A stretch of 28,055 bases of DNA, taken from Pseudomonadota bacterium. Its GTDB lineage: Bacteria; Pseudomonadota; Alphaproteobacteria; Ferrovibrionales; Ferrovibrionaceae. The DNA lies in the NCBI GenBank assembly GCA_023434425.1, contig JAEYSS010000261.1, positions 1 through 28,055 of the forward strand, written 5' to 3'. The translations under genes and the position numbers were made by a program. Below, in pieces: positions 1-7,948 of the stretch. The first letter of the stretch is position 1; each line of letters begins with the position of its first letter. The notes under the pieces were generated by a model that made no database searches, was not told the DNA's origin, and saw only the letters and a list, made by a program, of their open reading frames with translations.

Positions 1-316
1 ACACCACACCACCCCACCCCCCCCGCGGGGCGCTGGCGCGCCACTGCATGATCAGCCTGACCTGGCCATCGGCCTGCGTCACGGCCTGCAGGCCATACTG
101 CCAGCCCAGCTGCTTCTGTTCGAGCAGCGCCTGATGCAGCTGGCTGTATTCCGCGCCCTTCTTGTAGGGATGCGCCACCACCAGACCGCTGAAGCTGCCG
201 GTGGCCGTGACGATCAGCACGGCATTGACCGCGACCACCACCAGGAAGCCGAGCACGAACAGCGACGGAATCCAGCGCTGGCGGATCATATGTTTGACTT
301 GCTGCATGGCGATCAT
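1..316 (-). CDS. ccoH: FixH/CcoH family protein, cbb3 oxidase assembly (3' end outside window)
   Basis: The minus-strand frame directly after ccoG gives a short cytoplasmic N-terminus with MIAMQQVKHM, one membrane helix (roughly residues 15-37, FVLGFLVVVAVNAVLIV) and then the GLVVAHPYKKGAEYSQ stretch. The PY-x-x-G-x-x-Y pattern is typical of FixH/CcoH, a single-span protein needed for stable assembly of cbb3-type cytochrome oxidase. An in-frame ATG at 325 is also possible; 316 and 307 are other candidate starts. The gene begins about 15 bases after the ccoG stop and belongs to the same operon. About 105 codons are visible. The last ~10 run into a low-complexity G-rich tract at the window edge and are doubtful, so the true C-terminus cannot be described. 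ccoI and ccoS would be expected beyond the edge but are not visible. Confidence 0.85.
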   Translation of the reverse strand, partial: MIAMQQVKHMIRQRWIPSLFVLGFLVVVAVNAVLIVTATGSFSGLVVAHPYKKGAEYSQLHQALLEQKQLGWQYGLQAVTQADGQVRLIMQWRASAPRGGWGGVV

Positions 317-331
317 TCCTGGCATCCCGGC

Positions 332-1807
332 CTATTTCGGCATGGCGAATTGCGTGCGCAGCCGTTCGACTTCGCGGCCGCTATCGTCACGCAGCACGAA
401 ATCCATGCTCGCCATGCTGTCGCCGGTGCGACGCGGCGCCCGCACGAAGACATGATATTCGGCGATCTCGTCGGGCTCGATGACGAGCTCAAGAACGGTA
501 TGGCGGCCCTGTTCGCCGGCCAGGTACAGATCGGTTCCGGCCAGACCTTCGGCACCGAGCCGCAGATGCATGGACTCGCGGGTTTTGTTGGACACCTTGA
601 CGACATAGCCGTTGCGGATGGCGCCATCGGACAGCACGACATACAGCGGACTGCGATCCTGCTGCACCGAAAGCCCGATCTCGCTGCGCAGCATCAGCGC
701 CACCAGCATCACCGCGGCGACAACAACGAGCAGGAAGCTGTACAGCAGGGTGCGGGCGCGCAGCAGCTTCAGCACGGTCGGCTGCTTCTGCGCCCGGCGC
801 TCCAGGTTGGCCAGCGAAACGAAATCTATCAGCCGCTGCGGCCGGCCGACCTTGTCCATCATCTCGTCGCAGGCATCGATGCAGAGGGCGCAGCCGATGC
901 ATTCGAGCTGCGGGCCGTTGCGGATATCGATCCCGGTGGGGCAGACATGCACGCAGGCGCGACAGTCGATGCAGTCGCCGCGGCCTTCCCAGCTGTCGCC
1001 GGCCTTGTGCTTCCCGCGCGTCTCGCCGCGCCAGCCCTGATAGGTGACGATCAGCGAATGTTCGTCCTGCATGGCGGCCTGGAAACGCGGCCAGGGGCAC
1101 ATATAGGTGCAGACCTGTTCGCGCGCCCAGCCGGCCAGCACGTAGGTCGTCATGGTGAATAGCGCGAAGAAGAAATAGGTGGCCAGAGAGGCTTCTCCGG
1201 TGGCGATTGCGCGCGTCACCGTCGGCGCATCGACGAAATACATGATCCAGGCGCCGCCGGTCGCCGCCGCAATCAGCAGCCACAGCGTATGCTTGGCGGT
1301 CTTGCGCAGGACTTTGTTGGCACTGGCGGGCTGGGCATCCAGCTTCATGCGGGCATTGCGGTCGCCCTCGACCCAGCGCTCGACCAGCATGAACAGATCG
1401 GTCCAGACCGTCTGCGGGCAGGTATAGCCGCACCAGATGCGGCCGAACAAGGCGGTGGCCAGGAACAGCGCCAGCGCGCCGAGGATCAGCAGGCCGGTGA
1501 TGTAATAGACTTCCTGCGGCCAGATTTCGATGTTGAAGAAATAGCCGCGCGGCCCCGACATATCGAGCAGCAGCGCCTGGTCCGGCGCATCGGGCCCGCG
1601 ATCCCAGCGCAGCCAGGGCAGTCCGTAATAGACCGCCAGACAGAGGGTCAGCACCGCCCATTTGACGGTGCGGAACGGGCCCTGCACCGCGCGCGGATAG
1701 ACCTTTATGTGATCGGCATACAGCGATGGCGCGAGAACGCCCAGCAGCGCCTCGTCACGGGCGGGCTGGGGTTCTGTCGCGGTGGGCTTGGGTGCCATCG
1801 CATTCAC
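332..1807 (-). CDS. ccoG: Cytochrome c oxidase accessory protein CcoG (FixG/RdxA)
   Basis: A 491-residue membrane iron-sulfur protein with about five membrane helices. It carries CGYTCP (126-131) and CTYMCPWPRF (233-242) motifs and a dicluster ferredoxin region with C279, C282, C285, C289 and C303, C306, C309, C313, followed by a periplasmic Ig-like C-terminal domain. CcoG proteins take part in cbb3 oxidase assembly; in Rhodobacter capsulatus CcoG has been linked to cupric-ion reduction for the oxidase copper centre. The length is normal for the family. The chosen start (MNAMAPK) lies 11 bases after the ccoP stop; a second ATG three codons in (1798) has an equally plausible weak ribosome site. 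It is cotranscribed with ccoNOQP and ccoH by spacing. Confidence 0.95.
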   Translation of the reverse strand: MNAMAPKPTATEPQPARDEALLGVLAPSLYADHIKVYPRAVQGPFRTVKWAVLTLCLAVYYGLPWLRWDRGPDAPDQALLLDMSGPRGYFFNIEIWPQEVYYITGLLILGALALFLATALFGRIWCGYTCPQTVWTDLFMLVERWVEGDRNARMKLDAQPASANKVLRKTAKHTLWLLIAAATGGAWIMYFVDAPTVTRAIATGEASLATYFFFALFTMTTYVLAGWAREQVCTYMCPWPRFQAAMQDEHSLIVTYQGWRGETRGKHKAGDSWEGRGDCIDCRACVHVCPTGIDIRNGPQLECIGCALCIDACDEMMDKVGRPQRLIDFVSLANLERRAQKQPTVLKLLRARTLLYSFLLVVVAAVMLVALMLRSEIGLSVQQDRSPLYVVLSDGAIRNGYVVKVSNKTRESMHLRLGAEGLAGTDLYLAGEQGRHTVLELVIEPDEIAEYHVFVRAPRRTGDSMASMDFVLRDDSGREVERLRTQFAMPK

Positions 1808-1818
1808 CGCAATCCGCC

Positions 1819-2688
1819 CTACTCTCCGCCGCCGAGCGCATGGACATAGACCGCGAGCATCTTGATCGTGGCATCGTCCAGGCGGCCGGCCCAGGCCGGC
1901 ATCACGCCGTTGCGCGACTGCGCGACGGTCTGGATGACCGACTTGCGATCGCTGCCGTAGAGCCAGACCTTGTCGGTCAGGTTCGGCGCGCCCAGCTCGC
2001 GATTGCCCTTGCCGGTCTCGCCATGGCAGGCGACGCAGTTGTCGGCATAGAGTTTCGCACCGAGCTTCGGATCCTGACCCTTGGCCGGCGCCTGGCCGGC
2101 CATGACCAGGACATGGTCGGCCACCGCTTCGACTTCCTTGGCCGACAGCATGCCGTCGAGCTGGAAACGCGGCATCTGCGAGACGCGGGTTTCGTCATGG
2201 CCCGCGCGGATACCGTAGCGGATGGTCTGCTCGATCTCGGTCAGGCTGCCGCCCCAGAGCCAGTCGTCGTCCGCCAGGCTGGGATAGCCCTTGGTGCCGA
2301 CGCCGCCCGACTGGTGACAGCCGGCGCAGTTCTCGGCGAACAGCACGCGACCGCCGGCGGTGGCGAAGCGACGCAGTTCCTCGTCGGCACGCACGGCGAT
2401 CACGTCGAGATTCTGGATGCGGTCGCGATAGACCGCCTGGCTGCCGGCGGCCTCGCGCAGGTTCTGCGCCACTTCCTCGCGCTGGGTGTAGCCCAGCAGG
2501 CCAGCGAAATGGCTGCGAAAGTACGGCACGCTGGGATACAGCACCGACCAGACGACCGCGAACAGGATCGACGCGTAGAAGAGATAGAGCCACCATTTCG
2601 GCAGCGGGTTGTTCAGCTCCTGGATGCCGTCCCATTCATGGCCGGTGGTTTCCGTGGTGCCAGCAGCAGTCTTGGTCTTGTCAGCCAT
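1819..2688 (-). CDS. ccoP: cbb3-type cytochrome c oxidase subunit III (CcoP), dihaem cytochrome c
   Basis: A 289-residue protein with an N-terminal cytoplasmic stretch, a membrane helix (about 32-51) that anchors it, and two periplasmic cytochrome c domains. The haem-binding motifs are CAGCH (121-125) and CVACH (218-222). Candidate axial methionines are M172 (SQMPRF) and M263 (VMPAW). CcoP receives electrons from soluble or membrane cytochrome c and passes them to CcoO and CcoN. The length and domain order match the family. The gene starts 5 bases after the ccoQ stop and is followed by ccoG. Confidence 0.97.
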   Translation of the reverse strand: MADKTKTAAGTTETTGHEWDGIQELNNPLPKWWLYLFYASILFAVVWSVLYPSVPYFRSHFAGLLGYTQREEVAQNLREAAGSQAVYRDRIQNLDVIAVRADEELRRFATAGGRVLFAENCAGCHQSGGVGTKGYPSLADDDWLWGGSLTEIEQTIRYGIRAGHDETRVSQMPRFQLDGMLSAKEVEAVADHVLVMAGQAPAKGQDPKLGAKLYADNCVACHGETGKGNRELGAPNLTDKVWLYGSDRKSVIQTVAQSRNGVMPAWAGRLDDATIKMLAVYVHALGGGE

Positions 2689-2693
2689 GATCT

Positions 2694-2870
2694 TCAGTCC
2701 TTCAGCCGAGTCCGGTCGGCATCGTCACGCATCGGTATCTGACCCAGTTCGGTCCAGCGGGACCGGCGGGACGGCCACATGGTCCAGGCGACCAGGCCGA
2801 CGAAGAGCAGGCAGAACCACAGGGTCCACAACGATTTCAGCCAGGGATAATGAGTGAGCAGTTCAGTCAT
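2694..2870 (-). CDS. ccoQ: cbb3-type cytochrome oxidase small subunit CcoQ
   Basis: A 58-codon minus-strand gene between ccoO and ccoP. The protein begins MTELLTHYPWLKSLWTLWF, has one hydrophobic helix (about residues 14-32) and ends in a charged tail rich in R and D. The size, single membrane span, W-P-x-R/K after the helix and position are those of CcoQ, the small single-span subunit that stabilises the interaction of CcoP with the CcoNO core. It starts 15 bases after the ccoO stop, with an AGGCGATC-type ribosome site, and ends 5 bases before ccoP. The sequence of CcoQ is poorly conserved, so identification rests mostly on position and topology. Confidence 0.9.
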   Translation of the reverse strand: MTELLTHYPWLKSLWTLWFCLLFVGLVAWTMWPSRRSRWTELGQIPMRDDADRTRLKD

Positions 2871-2885
2871 GATCGCCTCCCGCCA

Positions 2886-3611
2886 TCACTGCCGCAGGCC
2901 GCCGGGCTGCGTGCGGTCGAATTCGACCAGCCGGCCCAGCATCTGCAGATAGGCCACCACCGCATCCATTTCGGTCAGCCTGGCCGGATCGCCGTCGAAA
3001 TCGCCCACCGCCGCCTTGGGATAGCGCGCCAGCACGCCGTCGGTATCGGCATCGGGATTGGCCTGGTCCTGCAGGTCGGTCCTCGCCTTGGCGACCATCT
3101 CGTCGCTGTAGGGCACGCCCACCACGCGCAGGGCCTTGAGATGCTCTGCGATGTCCCTGGTATCGATCGGCTTCTGCGCCAGGAAGGCATAGGACGGCAT
3201 GATCGACTGCGGCACCACGGCGCGCGGATCGACCATATGCGCGACATGCCATTCGTTCGAATACTTGCCGCCGACGCGGGCCAGGTCCGGTCCGGTGCGC
3301 TTGGAGCCCCACTGGAAGGGATGGTCATACATGCTTTCGGCCGCCAGGCTGTAATGCCCGTAGCGTTCGACTTCGTCGCGCAGCGGACGGATCTGCTGGC
3401 TGTGGCAGGTATAGCAGCCTTCGCGGATGTAGATGTTGCGGCCGGTCAGTTCGAGCGGCGAATAGGGCCGCATACCCTCCACGCGTTCGATGGTGGTCTG
3501 GATGGTGAAGAGCGGCACGATCTCGACCAGGCCGCCGATGGCGACGGTCAGCAGCGTGAGCACGGCGAGCAGGATCGTGTTGCGCTCGATGGTTGCGTGT
3601 TTGATGAACAT
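2886..3611 (-). CDS. ccoO: cbb3-type cytochrome c oxidase subunit II (CcoO), monohaem cytochrome c
   Basis: A 241-residue protein with an N-terminal membrane anchor (about 12-34), followed by a periplasmic cytochrome c domain with a single CYTCH haem motif (66-70). The tail holds the family pattern MDAVVAYLQMLG near the C-terminus. CcoO relays electrons from CcoP to the binuclear centre of CcoN. The gene starts 12 bases after the ccoN stop, and its AGGAG ribosome site lies just past the ccoN stop. Length and composition are normal. Confidence 0.97.
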   Translation of the reverse strand: MFIKHATIERNTILLAVLTLLTVAIGGLVEIVPLFTIQTTIERVEGMRPYSPLELTGRNIYIREGCYTCHSQQIRPLRDEVERYGHYSLAAESMYDHPFQWGSKRTGPDLARVGGKYSNEWHVAHMVDPRAVVPQSIMPSYAFLAQKPIDTRDIAEHLKALRVVGVPYSDEMVAKARTDLQDQANPDADTDGVLARYPKAAVGDFDGDPARLTEMDAVVAYLQMLGRLVEFDRTQPGGLRQ

Positions 3612-3623
3612 GGGACGCGCTCC

Positions 3624-5090
3624 TTACACGGCCGCAGCGGGCTTGAGATCGAGGCCGCTTTCGGCGCGGATGTCACCGCGTGCAGTGCGCCACAGGTTGT
3701 AGGTCATGATCAGTGCACCGGTGAGGAACAGGATGCCGCCGAGTGCGCGGATCACGTAGAAGGGATGCATCGCCTCCACGGTCTCGATGAAGGAATACTG
3801 CAGGAAGCCGAGATGGTCATAGGCGCGCCACATCAGGCCCTGCATGATGCCCGACACCCACATGGCGGTGATGTAGAGCAGGATGCCGAGCGTCGCGATC
3901 CAGAAGTGGACCGTGGCAAGCTTGTCGGAATAGAGCCGTTCGCGCTTCCACAGCACCGGCACGATGTAATAGAGCATGCCGAAGGTGATGAAGGCGTTCC
4001 AGCCCAGCGCGCCGGAATGCACATGGCCGATGGTCCAGTCGGTATAGTGGCTCAGCGCGTTGACCTGGCGGATCGACATCACCGGACCCTCGAAGGTCGC
4101 CATGCCGTAGAAGGCCACCGCGGTGACGGAGAAGCGCAGGCCCGGATCGGTGCGCAGCTTGTCCCAGGCGCCCGACAGCGTCATCAGGCCGTTGATCATG
4201 CCGCCCCAGGACGGCATCCACAGCATGATCGAGAAGACCATGCCCAGCGTCGCCGCCCAGTCGGGCAGCGAGGTGTAATGCAGGTGATGTGGACCGGCCC
4301 AGATGTAGAGGAAGATCAGCGACCAGAAATGCACGATCGACAGGCGGTAGGAATAGACCGGGCGATTCGCCTGCTTGGGGATGAAGTAATACATCATCGC
4401 CAGGAAGCCGGCGGTGAGGAAGAAGCCGACCGCGTTATGGCCGTACCACCACTGGGTCAGGGCATCCTGCACGCCGGAGAACAGCGAATAGCTCTTGGCG
4501 CCGAAGAACGAGACCGGGATCGCCAGGTTGTTGACGATATGCAGCATCGCCACGGTGATGATGAAGGCGAGATAGAACCAGTTGGCCACATAGATATGCG
4601 GCTCCTCGCGCTTGATCAGCGTGCCGGCGAAGGCGATCAGGTAGACCACCCAGACCAGGGTCAGCCAGAGGTCGACATACCATTCCGGCTCGGCATATTC
4701 CTTGGACTGCGTGACGCCGAAGACATAACCCAGCGCCGCCAGCACGATGAACAGCTGGTAGCCGAAGAACAGGAACCATCCGGTGGCCTCGCCGCCGAAC
4801 AGGCGCGCGCGGCAGGTGCGCTGCACGACATAGATCGAGGAGCCCAGCAGCGCATTGCCGCCGAAGGCGAAAATCGCCGCCGAGGTATGCAGCGGGCGCA
4901 GACGACCGAAGGTCGTCCATTCCAGACCGAGATTGAGCACCGGGAAGGCGAGCTGCAGCGCGATATAGACGCCGGCAGCAAAGGCCGCCACGCCCCAGAA
5001 TATCGTCGCAATCATGAATGCACGGACGACATCCTCGATATAGGGCTCGAATGTGCGACCGGTATGGGCGGGAAGGGCTGCAGCCGTCAT
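3624..5090 (-). CDS. ccoN: cbb3-type cytochrome c oxidase subunit I (CcoN)
   Basis: A 488-residue, twelve-helix catalytic subunit that reduces O2 to water with high affinity and pumps protons. Haem and copper ligands are visible. H68 (HTSAAIFAFGGN) and H358 would bind the low-spin haem. H218 (WYGHNAVGFF), H268 and H269 (AGPHHLHY) would bind CuB, and H356 the high-spin haem. Y262 lies 44 residues after H218, as expected for the crosslinked tyrosine of C-family haem-copper oxidases. It is the first gene of the operon. The FNR-type box at 5159-5172 is centred about 75 bases before the ATG. An activator site at -41.5 would put the transcription start near 5124, with a ~34-base leader. Confidence 0.98.
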   Translation of the reverse strand: MTAAALPAHTGRTFEPYIEDVVRAFMIATIFWGVAAFAAGVYIALQLAFPVLNLGLEWTTFGRLRPLHTSAAIFAFGGNALLGSSIYVVQRTCRARLFGGEATGWFLFFGYQLFIVLAALGYVFGVTQSKEYAEPEWYVDLWLTLVWVVYLIAFAGTLIKREEPHIYVANWFYLAFIITVAMLHIVNNLAIPVSFFGAKSYSLFSGVQDALTQWWYGHNAVGFFLTAGFLAMMYYFIPKQANRPVYSYRLSIVHFWSLIFLYIWAGPHHLHYTSLPDWAATLGMVFSIMLWMPSWGGMINGLMTLSGAWDKLRTDPGLRFSVTAVAFYGMATFEGPVMSIRQVNALSHYTDWTIGHVHSGALGWNAFITFGMLYYIVPVLWKRERLYSDKLATVHFWIATLGILLYITAMWVSGIMQGLMWRAYDHLGFLQYSFIETVEAMHPFYVIRALGGILFLTGALIMTYNLWRTARGDIRAESGLDLKPAAAV

Positions 5091-5158
5091 GGTGTCCTCT
5101 GGTCCTGTGCGGCTGGCTGTGCCGCCGCGCCATGATGCTTTTTCGCCCGTCCATCACA

Positions 5159-5172
5159 TTGACTTAGGTCAA
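5159..5172. promoter_or_regulatory. FNR/FixK/Dnr-type box between ccoN and the DUF2189 gene
   Basis: TTGACTTAGGTCAA is a perfect inverted repeat of TTGAC with a 4-base spacer, matching the Crp/Fnr-family consensus TTGAY-N4-RTCAA. Its centre (5165.5) allows class II activation in both directions: start sites near 5124 for ccoN and near 5207 for the divergent DUF2189 gene. Which regulator binds (FNR, FixK or the regulator encoded at 20302) cannot be read from the site. Confidence 0.85.
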
Positions 5173-5236
5173 TGGCCGCATCGGCCCTGTATGCATGATG
5201 GCCGAACGGATGCGGCGTATCGCCACAGGAACTGTC

Positions 5237-6016
5237 ATGGACACCACCACTGCCCCCCGGACCGCCGAGATCACCGTCAGCACGGTCGCTGCCGACCAGC
5301 CCTGGCTCTGGCTGCAACGCGGCTGGGGCGATGTGGTCGCGATGCCGACCATCAGCCTGACTTACGGCGCCGTGATTGTCGGTCTCAGCTGGATCCTGGC
5401 CTATGCGCTGTGGATCTCGGGCTCGACCTGGGTGGTCCTGCCCATGGCCAGCGGCTTCCTGCTGATCGCGCCCTTCATCGCCCTGGGTCTTTACGAAGCG
5501 AGCCGGCTGCGCGCGGCCGGCCTGCCGATCAGCATGCGGGAGACCTTCCGGACCGCGCTCCGCCGGCCGCATATCGCGGCCTTCGGCGTGGTGCTGCTGC
5601 TGGTGCATCTTGCCTGGATGCGCTGTGCGATGCTCTGGTTCCTGCTGTATTTCCATGCCGGCACGCCGCCGCTGGATCAGCTGCCGGTCTATCTGATTCA
5701 GCCCGAGAATCTGCCGTTCCTGGTCGTCGGCACCGCCATGGGCGGCATCTTTGCGCTGATCACCTTCGCCATCTCGGTCATCACCCTGCCGATCATGCTG
5801 GACCGGCAGATCGACGTCGTCTCGGCCATTTTCGCCAGTGTGCGCTGCGTGTTTGCCAATCCCAAGGCGATGGCGCTGTGGGCCGGCCTCATCGCCGGCT
5901 TCACCTTCGCCGGTCTCGCCACGCTGTTCTTCGGTCTCGGACTGCTGTTTCCGGTGGTCGCGCATGCCAGCTGGCACGCCTACCAGGATCTCGTCGGCGG
6001 CGATCGCGTCAGCTAG
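5237..6016 (+). CDS. DUF2189 domain-containing membrane protein
   Basis: A 259-residue protein with a polar N-terminus and about six membrane helices. It contains the W-L-x-x-G-W-x-D segment (QRGWGDVVAMP) and the SLTYGAVIVG and P-F-I-A-L-G-L-Y-E-x-S-R patterns that I associate with DUF2189 (related to cytochrome c oxidase subunit I-like membrane proteins of unknown role). The start at 5237 has an AGGAA ribosome site 6 bases upstream. An earlier in-frame ATG at 5195 would lie upstream of the transcription start predicted from the FNR-type box (about 5207), so 5237 is preferred. It is divergent from ccoN across a shared box and overlaps the convergent TauE-like gene by 8 bases. The function is unknown; a link to low-oxygen respiration is inferred only from the shared regulatory site. 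Confidence 0.85.
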   Translation: MDTTTAPRTAEITVSTVAADQPWLWLQRGWGDVVAMPTISLTYGAVIVGLSWILAYALWISGSTWVVLPMASGFLLIAPFIALGLYEASRLRAAGLPISMRETFRTALRRPHIAAFGVVLLLVHLAWMRCAMLWFLLYFHAGTPPLDQLPVYLIQPENLPFLVVGTAMGGIFALITFAISVITLPIMLDRQIDVVSAIFASVRCVFANPKAMALWAGLIAGFTFAGLATLFFGLGLLFPVVAHASWHAYQDLVGGDRVS

Positions 6017-6773
6017 GCAGCCAGCGCAGCGCCAGCAGCAGAAGCAGCAGCACATTCAGGCCGAAAACCGGCAAAAGCAGCCTGCGCATTGCCCCGCGCC
6101 AGCGCTGTCCGGCGGCGGCGCCGAACATGCCGACCACCAGCAAAGCCGGCATGGTGCCGATGGAAAACAGCAGCATGCCGGTGGCCCCGGCCTGCCAGCT
6201 GCCCGCCGCGCCGGCCAGCAGCAGGGCTGAATAGAGCAGGCCGCAGGGCAGGAAACCCAGCGCGACACCCAGCAGATAGCCGCTCAGGCCTGTGGTTTGC
6301 CGGAACATCGGCGACAGAAAATTCATCCAGCCCGCAGCGAAGCCGCCGGCCCGCGCCGGGGCGGCCGGCTGGATCTGGCGATAGGCCACGAAGGCCATGG
6401 CGAGCGCGGCGAGACTCAGGGCCGCGGCCGGCAGGTAGCCGGACAGGCTGATCCGCTGCAGACCGCCGGTCAGACCTGCGGCTGCGGCGCCAAGCAGGGA
6501 ATAGGTTGTGGCCCGTCCGGCGTGATAGGGCAGCAGGGCCATGCCGGACAGGCGCCGCAGCATCGGTTCCGGAGCGACCGGCAGGGTCGCCAGCCGGTTG
6601 CCGACCTGGAACAAAACGAACGGGCCGCACATGCCGGAACAATGCACCGCACCGCCGACCAGACCCAGCAGCAGCATCCCGAGCGGGTGAGACAGGGTCA
6701 GCCATGGGCCGAAGGTACTGCCATGCAGCGCCGACGCGCACGCCGCCAGGATTTCGGCCCATCTGTCCGTCAT
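6009..6773 (-). CDS. Sulfite exporter TauE/SafE (DsbD_2-like) family membrane protein
   Basis: A 254-residue protein with about six membrane helices. It carries GGAVHCSGMCGPF (40-52), with H44, C45, M48 and C49, and a second GFLPCGLLY motif (173-181, C177). This HCxGMCGP/PCG pair marks the COG2836 branch of the TauE/SafE group, related to the membrane part of DsbD. Such genes are frequent neighbours of cbb3 and copper-handling genes, and the cysteine, histidine and methionine pattern suits metal or thiol chemistry. Transport or delivery of copper to the oxidase is an inference, not shown. The perfect FNR box at 6807-6820 lies just upstream. A weak ribosome site (TAGGG, 8 bases before ATG) supports this start, but see the leaderless-message finding. 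Confidence 0.88.
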   Translation of the reverse strand: MTDRWAEILAACASALHGSTFGPWLTLSHPLGMLLLGLVGGAVHCSGMCGPFVLFQVGNRLATLPVAPEPMLRRLSGMALLPYHAGRATTYSLLGAAAAGLTGGLQRISLSGYLPAAALSLAALAMAFVAYRQIQPAAPARAGGFAAGWMNFLSPMFRQTTGLSGYLLGVALGFLPCGLLYSALLLAGAAGSWQAGATGMLLFSIGTMPALLVVGMFGAAAGQRWRGAMRRLLLPVFGLNVLLLLLLALRWLPS

Positions 6774-6806
6774 GGTGAAACCCTACAGCCGCGGCCCCTG
6801 CCCGCC

Positions 6807-6820
6807 TTGATCAAAATCAA
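6807..6820. promoter_or_regulatory. Perfect FNR box upstream of the TauE/SafE gene
   Basis: TTGATCAAAATCAA matches the FNR consensus TTGAT-N4-ATCAA at all ten specific bases. It lies in the 120-base gap between ric (upstream, same strand) and the TauE/SafE gene. Its centre is 40.5 bases from the A of the annotated ATG. This gives the gene its own anaerobic promoter in addition to possible read-through from the nar operon. Confidence 0.85.
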
Positions 6821-6893
6821 TATGGGTCAGTTTGCCGCACCGCAGCTGGTCCGGGCGGGTGAGAAGGAAAACCGCCGCCAATCCGGAGACCGC

Positions 6894-7562
6894 TTACGCC
6901 ATCCTGGCCCATCTGGGGAACAGGACGTTGTTCTCGAGATGGATATGCTCCCTCAGATCGTCGAGCAGCTTGCGGGTGCCGGTATAGAGCGCCCGCCAGG
7001 TCGCGCAGGCATCCGCGGGCGCTTCGCATCCGTTGGTCAGGCCTTCGATCAGGCGCAGGCGGTTGCCATGGTCTTCGTGTTCGGCACGCATCACGGTGAT
7101 GGGATATTCGATCATTGGATGGCCACCCTGCTGCATCATAGGAAACAGCATCATTTCCTCTTTCTGCATGTGGGTTTCGAGTTCCTGCAGCGTGTCCTCC
7201 AGCAGATCGGCCAGACCGGCCGGCGCATCCCGATGTCCGCGATGCACGGCCTCGACCCGGCGCGCCAGCCGGATCAGTTCGGGCAGTTCCGCGCGATGGA
7301 CCGCGTGATACCGCGTCACGATATGGTCGATCAGGTCTGCAGTCTCGGCCGGCACCGGCGTGCCGCGACCGTCGCCCAGGGCGATCAGTTCGCTTTCGAG
7401 ATCGGCCAAAGCGAGGCCGCGTTTGTCGGCGGCGTCCTTCAGGCTGATACCGCCGCCGCAGCAGAAATCGAGCTTGTGCGAGCGAAAGATCGTCGTCGCG
7501 CCGGGCAGGTTTGCAGCGATATCGCCGAGCGTACGGTCTTCATAGCGAAGTGTCTGGGTCAT
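6894..7562 (-). CDS. ric: Iron-sulfur cluster repair di-iron protein (Ric/YtfE/ScdA/DnrN)
   Basis: A 222-residue protein. The N-terminal ScdA_N domain carries LDFCCGGG (32-38, C34 and C35). It is followed by a hemerythrin-like four-helix domain with the expected histidines and glutamates: DHIVTRYHAVHR, ETHMQKEEMMLFP, MRAEHEDH and REHIHLENNVLFPR. Proteins of this family repair iron-sulfur clusters damaged by nitric oxide or peroxide and handle NO at the di-iron site. It is the last gene of the nar-led operon, 14 bases after the CMD-family gene, with an AAGGA ribosome site 7 bases before ATG. This place makes sense because nitrate respiration generates nitrite and NO. Confidence 0.96.
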   Translation of the reverse strand: MTQTLRYEDRTLGDIAANLPGATTIFRSHKLDFCCGGGISLKDAADKRGLALADLESELIALGDGRGTPVPAETADLIDHIVTRYHAVHRAELPELIRLARRVEAVHRGHRDAPAGLADLLEDTLQELETHMQKEEMMLFPMMQQGGHPMIEYPITVMRAEHEDHGNRLRLIEGLTNGCEAPADACATWRALYTGTRKLLDDLREHIHLENNVLFPRWARMA

Positions 7563-7576
7563 GGGGGCGTCCTTTC

Positions 7577-7927
7577 TTACTTCTTCTTGTCCGCGGGATT
7601 GCCATCGAGCGCCGCATCGATCCAGGCCATGGCGCGAACCGCGGCCGGCAGACCCAGCGTCGTGACCGCCAGGGCCGCGACATGATGCATGTCTGCCACG
7701 CTGGCACCGTCAGCCTTGGCGCGGCGCGCATGGGACGAGGCCGCGCCCTGCGCCTGCGCACCGATGGCCAGGGCGAGCTTGACCAGGCGTCGCGTGCGGG
7801 CATCGAGCGGTCCGGCCTTTGCCGCCGCCGCACCCAGCTTTTCGTAGGCGGCCCAGACATCCTGATGCCGCTTCGCAAATTTGCGCGCGGCAGGAGGCAG
7901 ACTCGCCTTGCTCGATTTGTCCTTCAT
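7577..7927 (-). CDS. Carboxymuconolactone decarboxylase (CMD/AhpD-like) family protein
   Basis: A 116-residue helical protein containing the CMD core (about 45-100: TRRLVKLALAIGAQAQGA, SHARRAKADGAS, DMHHVAALAVTTLGLPAA). The AhpD CxxCH active-site pair is absent. The equivalent positions read A-A-S-S-H, so a peroxidase-reductase role like AhpD is unlikely. The start at 7927 has AGAGGA six bases upstream; an ATG two codons earlier (7933) sits directly on that ribosome site. It lies between nnrS (21 bases after its stop) and ric in a nitrosative-stress block. The actual reaction is unknown. Confidence 0.88.
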   Translation of the reverse strand: MKDKSSKASLPPAARKFAKRHQDVWAAYEKLGAAAAKAGPLDARTRRLVKLALAIGAQAQGAASSHARRAKADGASVADMHHVAALAVTTLGLPAAVRAMAWIDAALDGNPADKKK

Positions 7928-7948
7928 GACCATTCCTCTTCCGGACTG

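Noticed and set aside
2850..5135. A 761-codon open frame on the plus strand opposite ccoO and ccoN
   Set aside because: It is antisense to clearly recognised cbb3 genes, rich in H, Q, R and D as expected for a mirror frame of membrane protein genes in high-G+C DNA, and has no recognisable domain.
6821..6893. Intrinsic terminator after ric
   Set aside because: No stable stem with a T-run was found in the gap; read-through into the TauE/SafE gene is possible.
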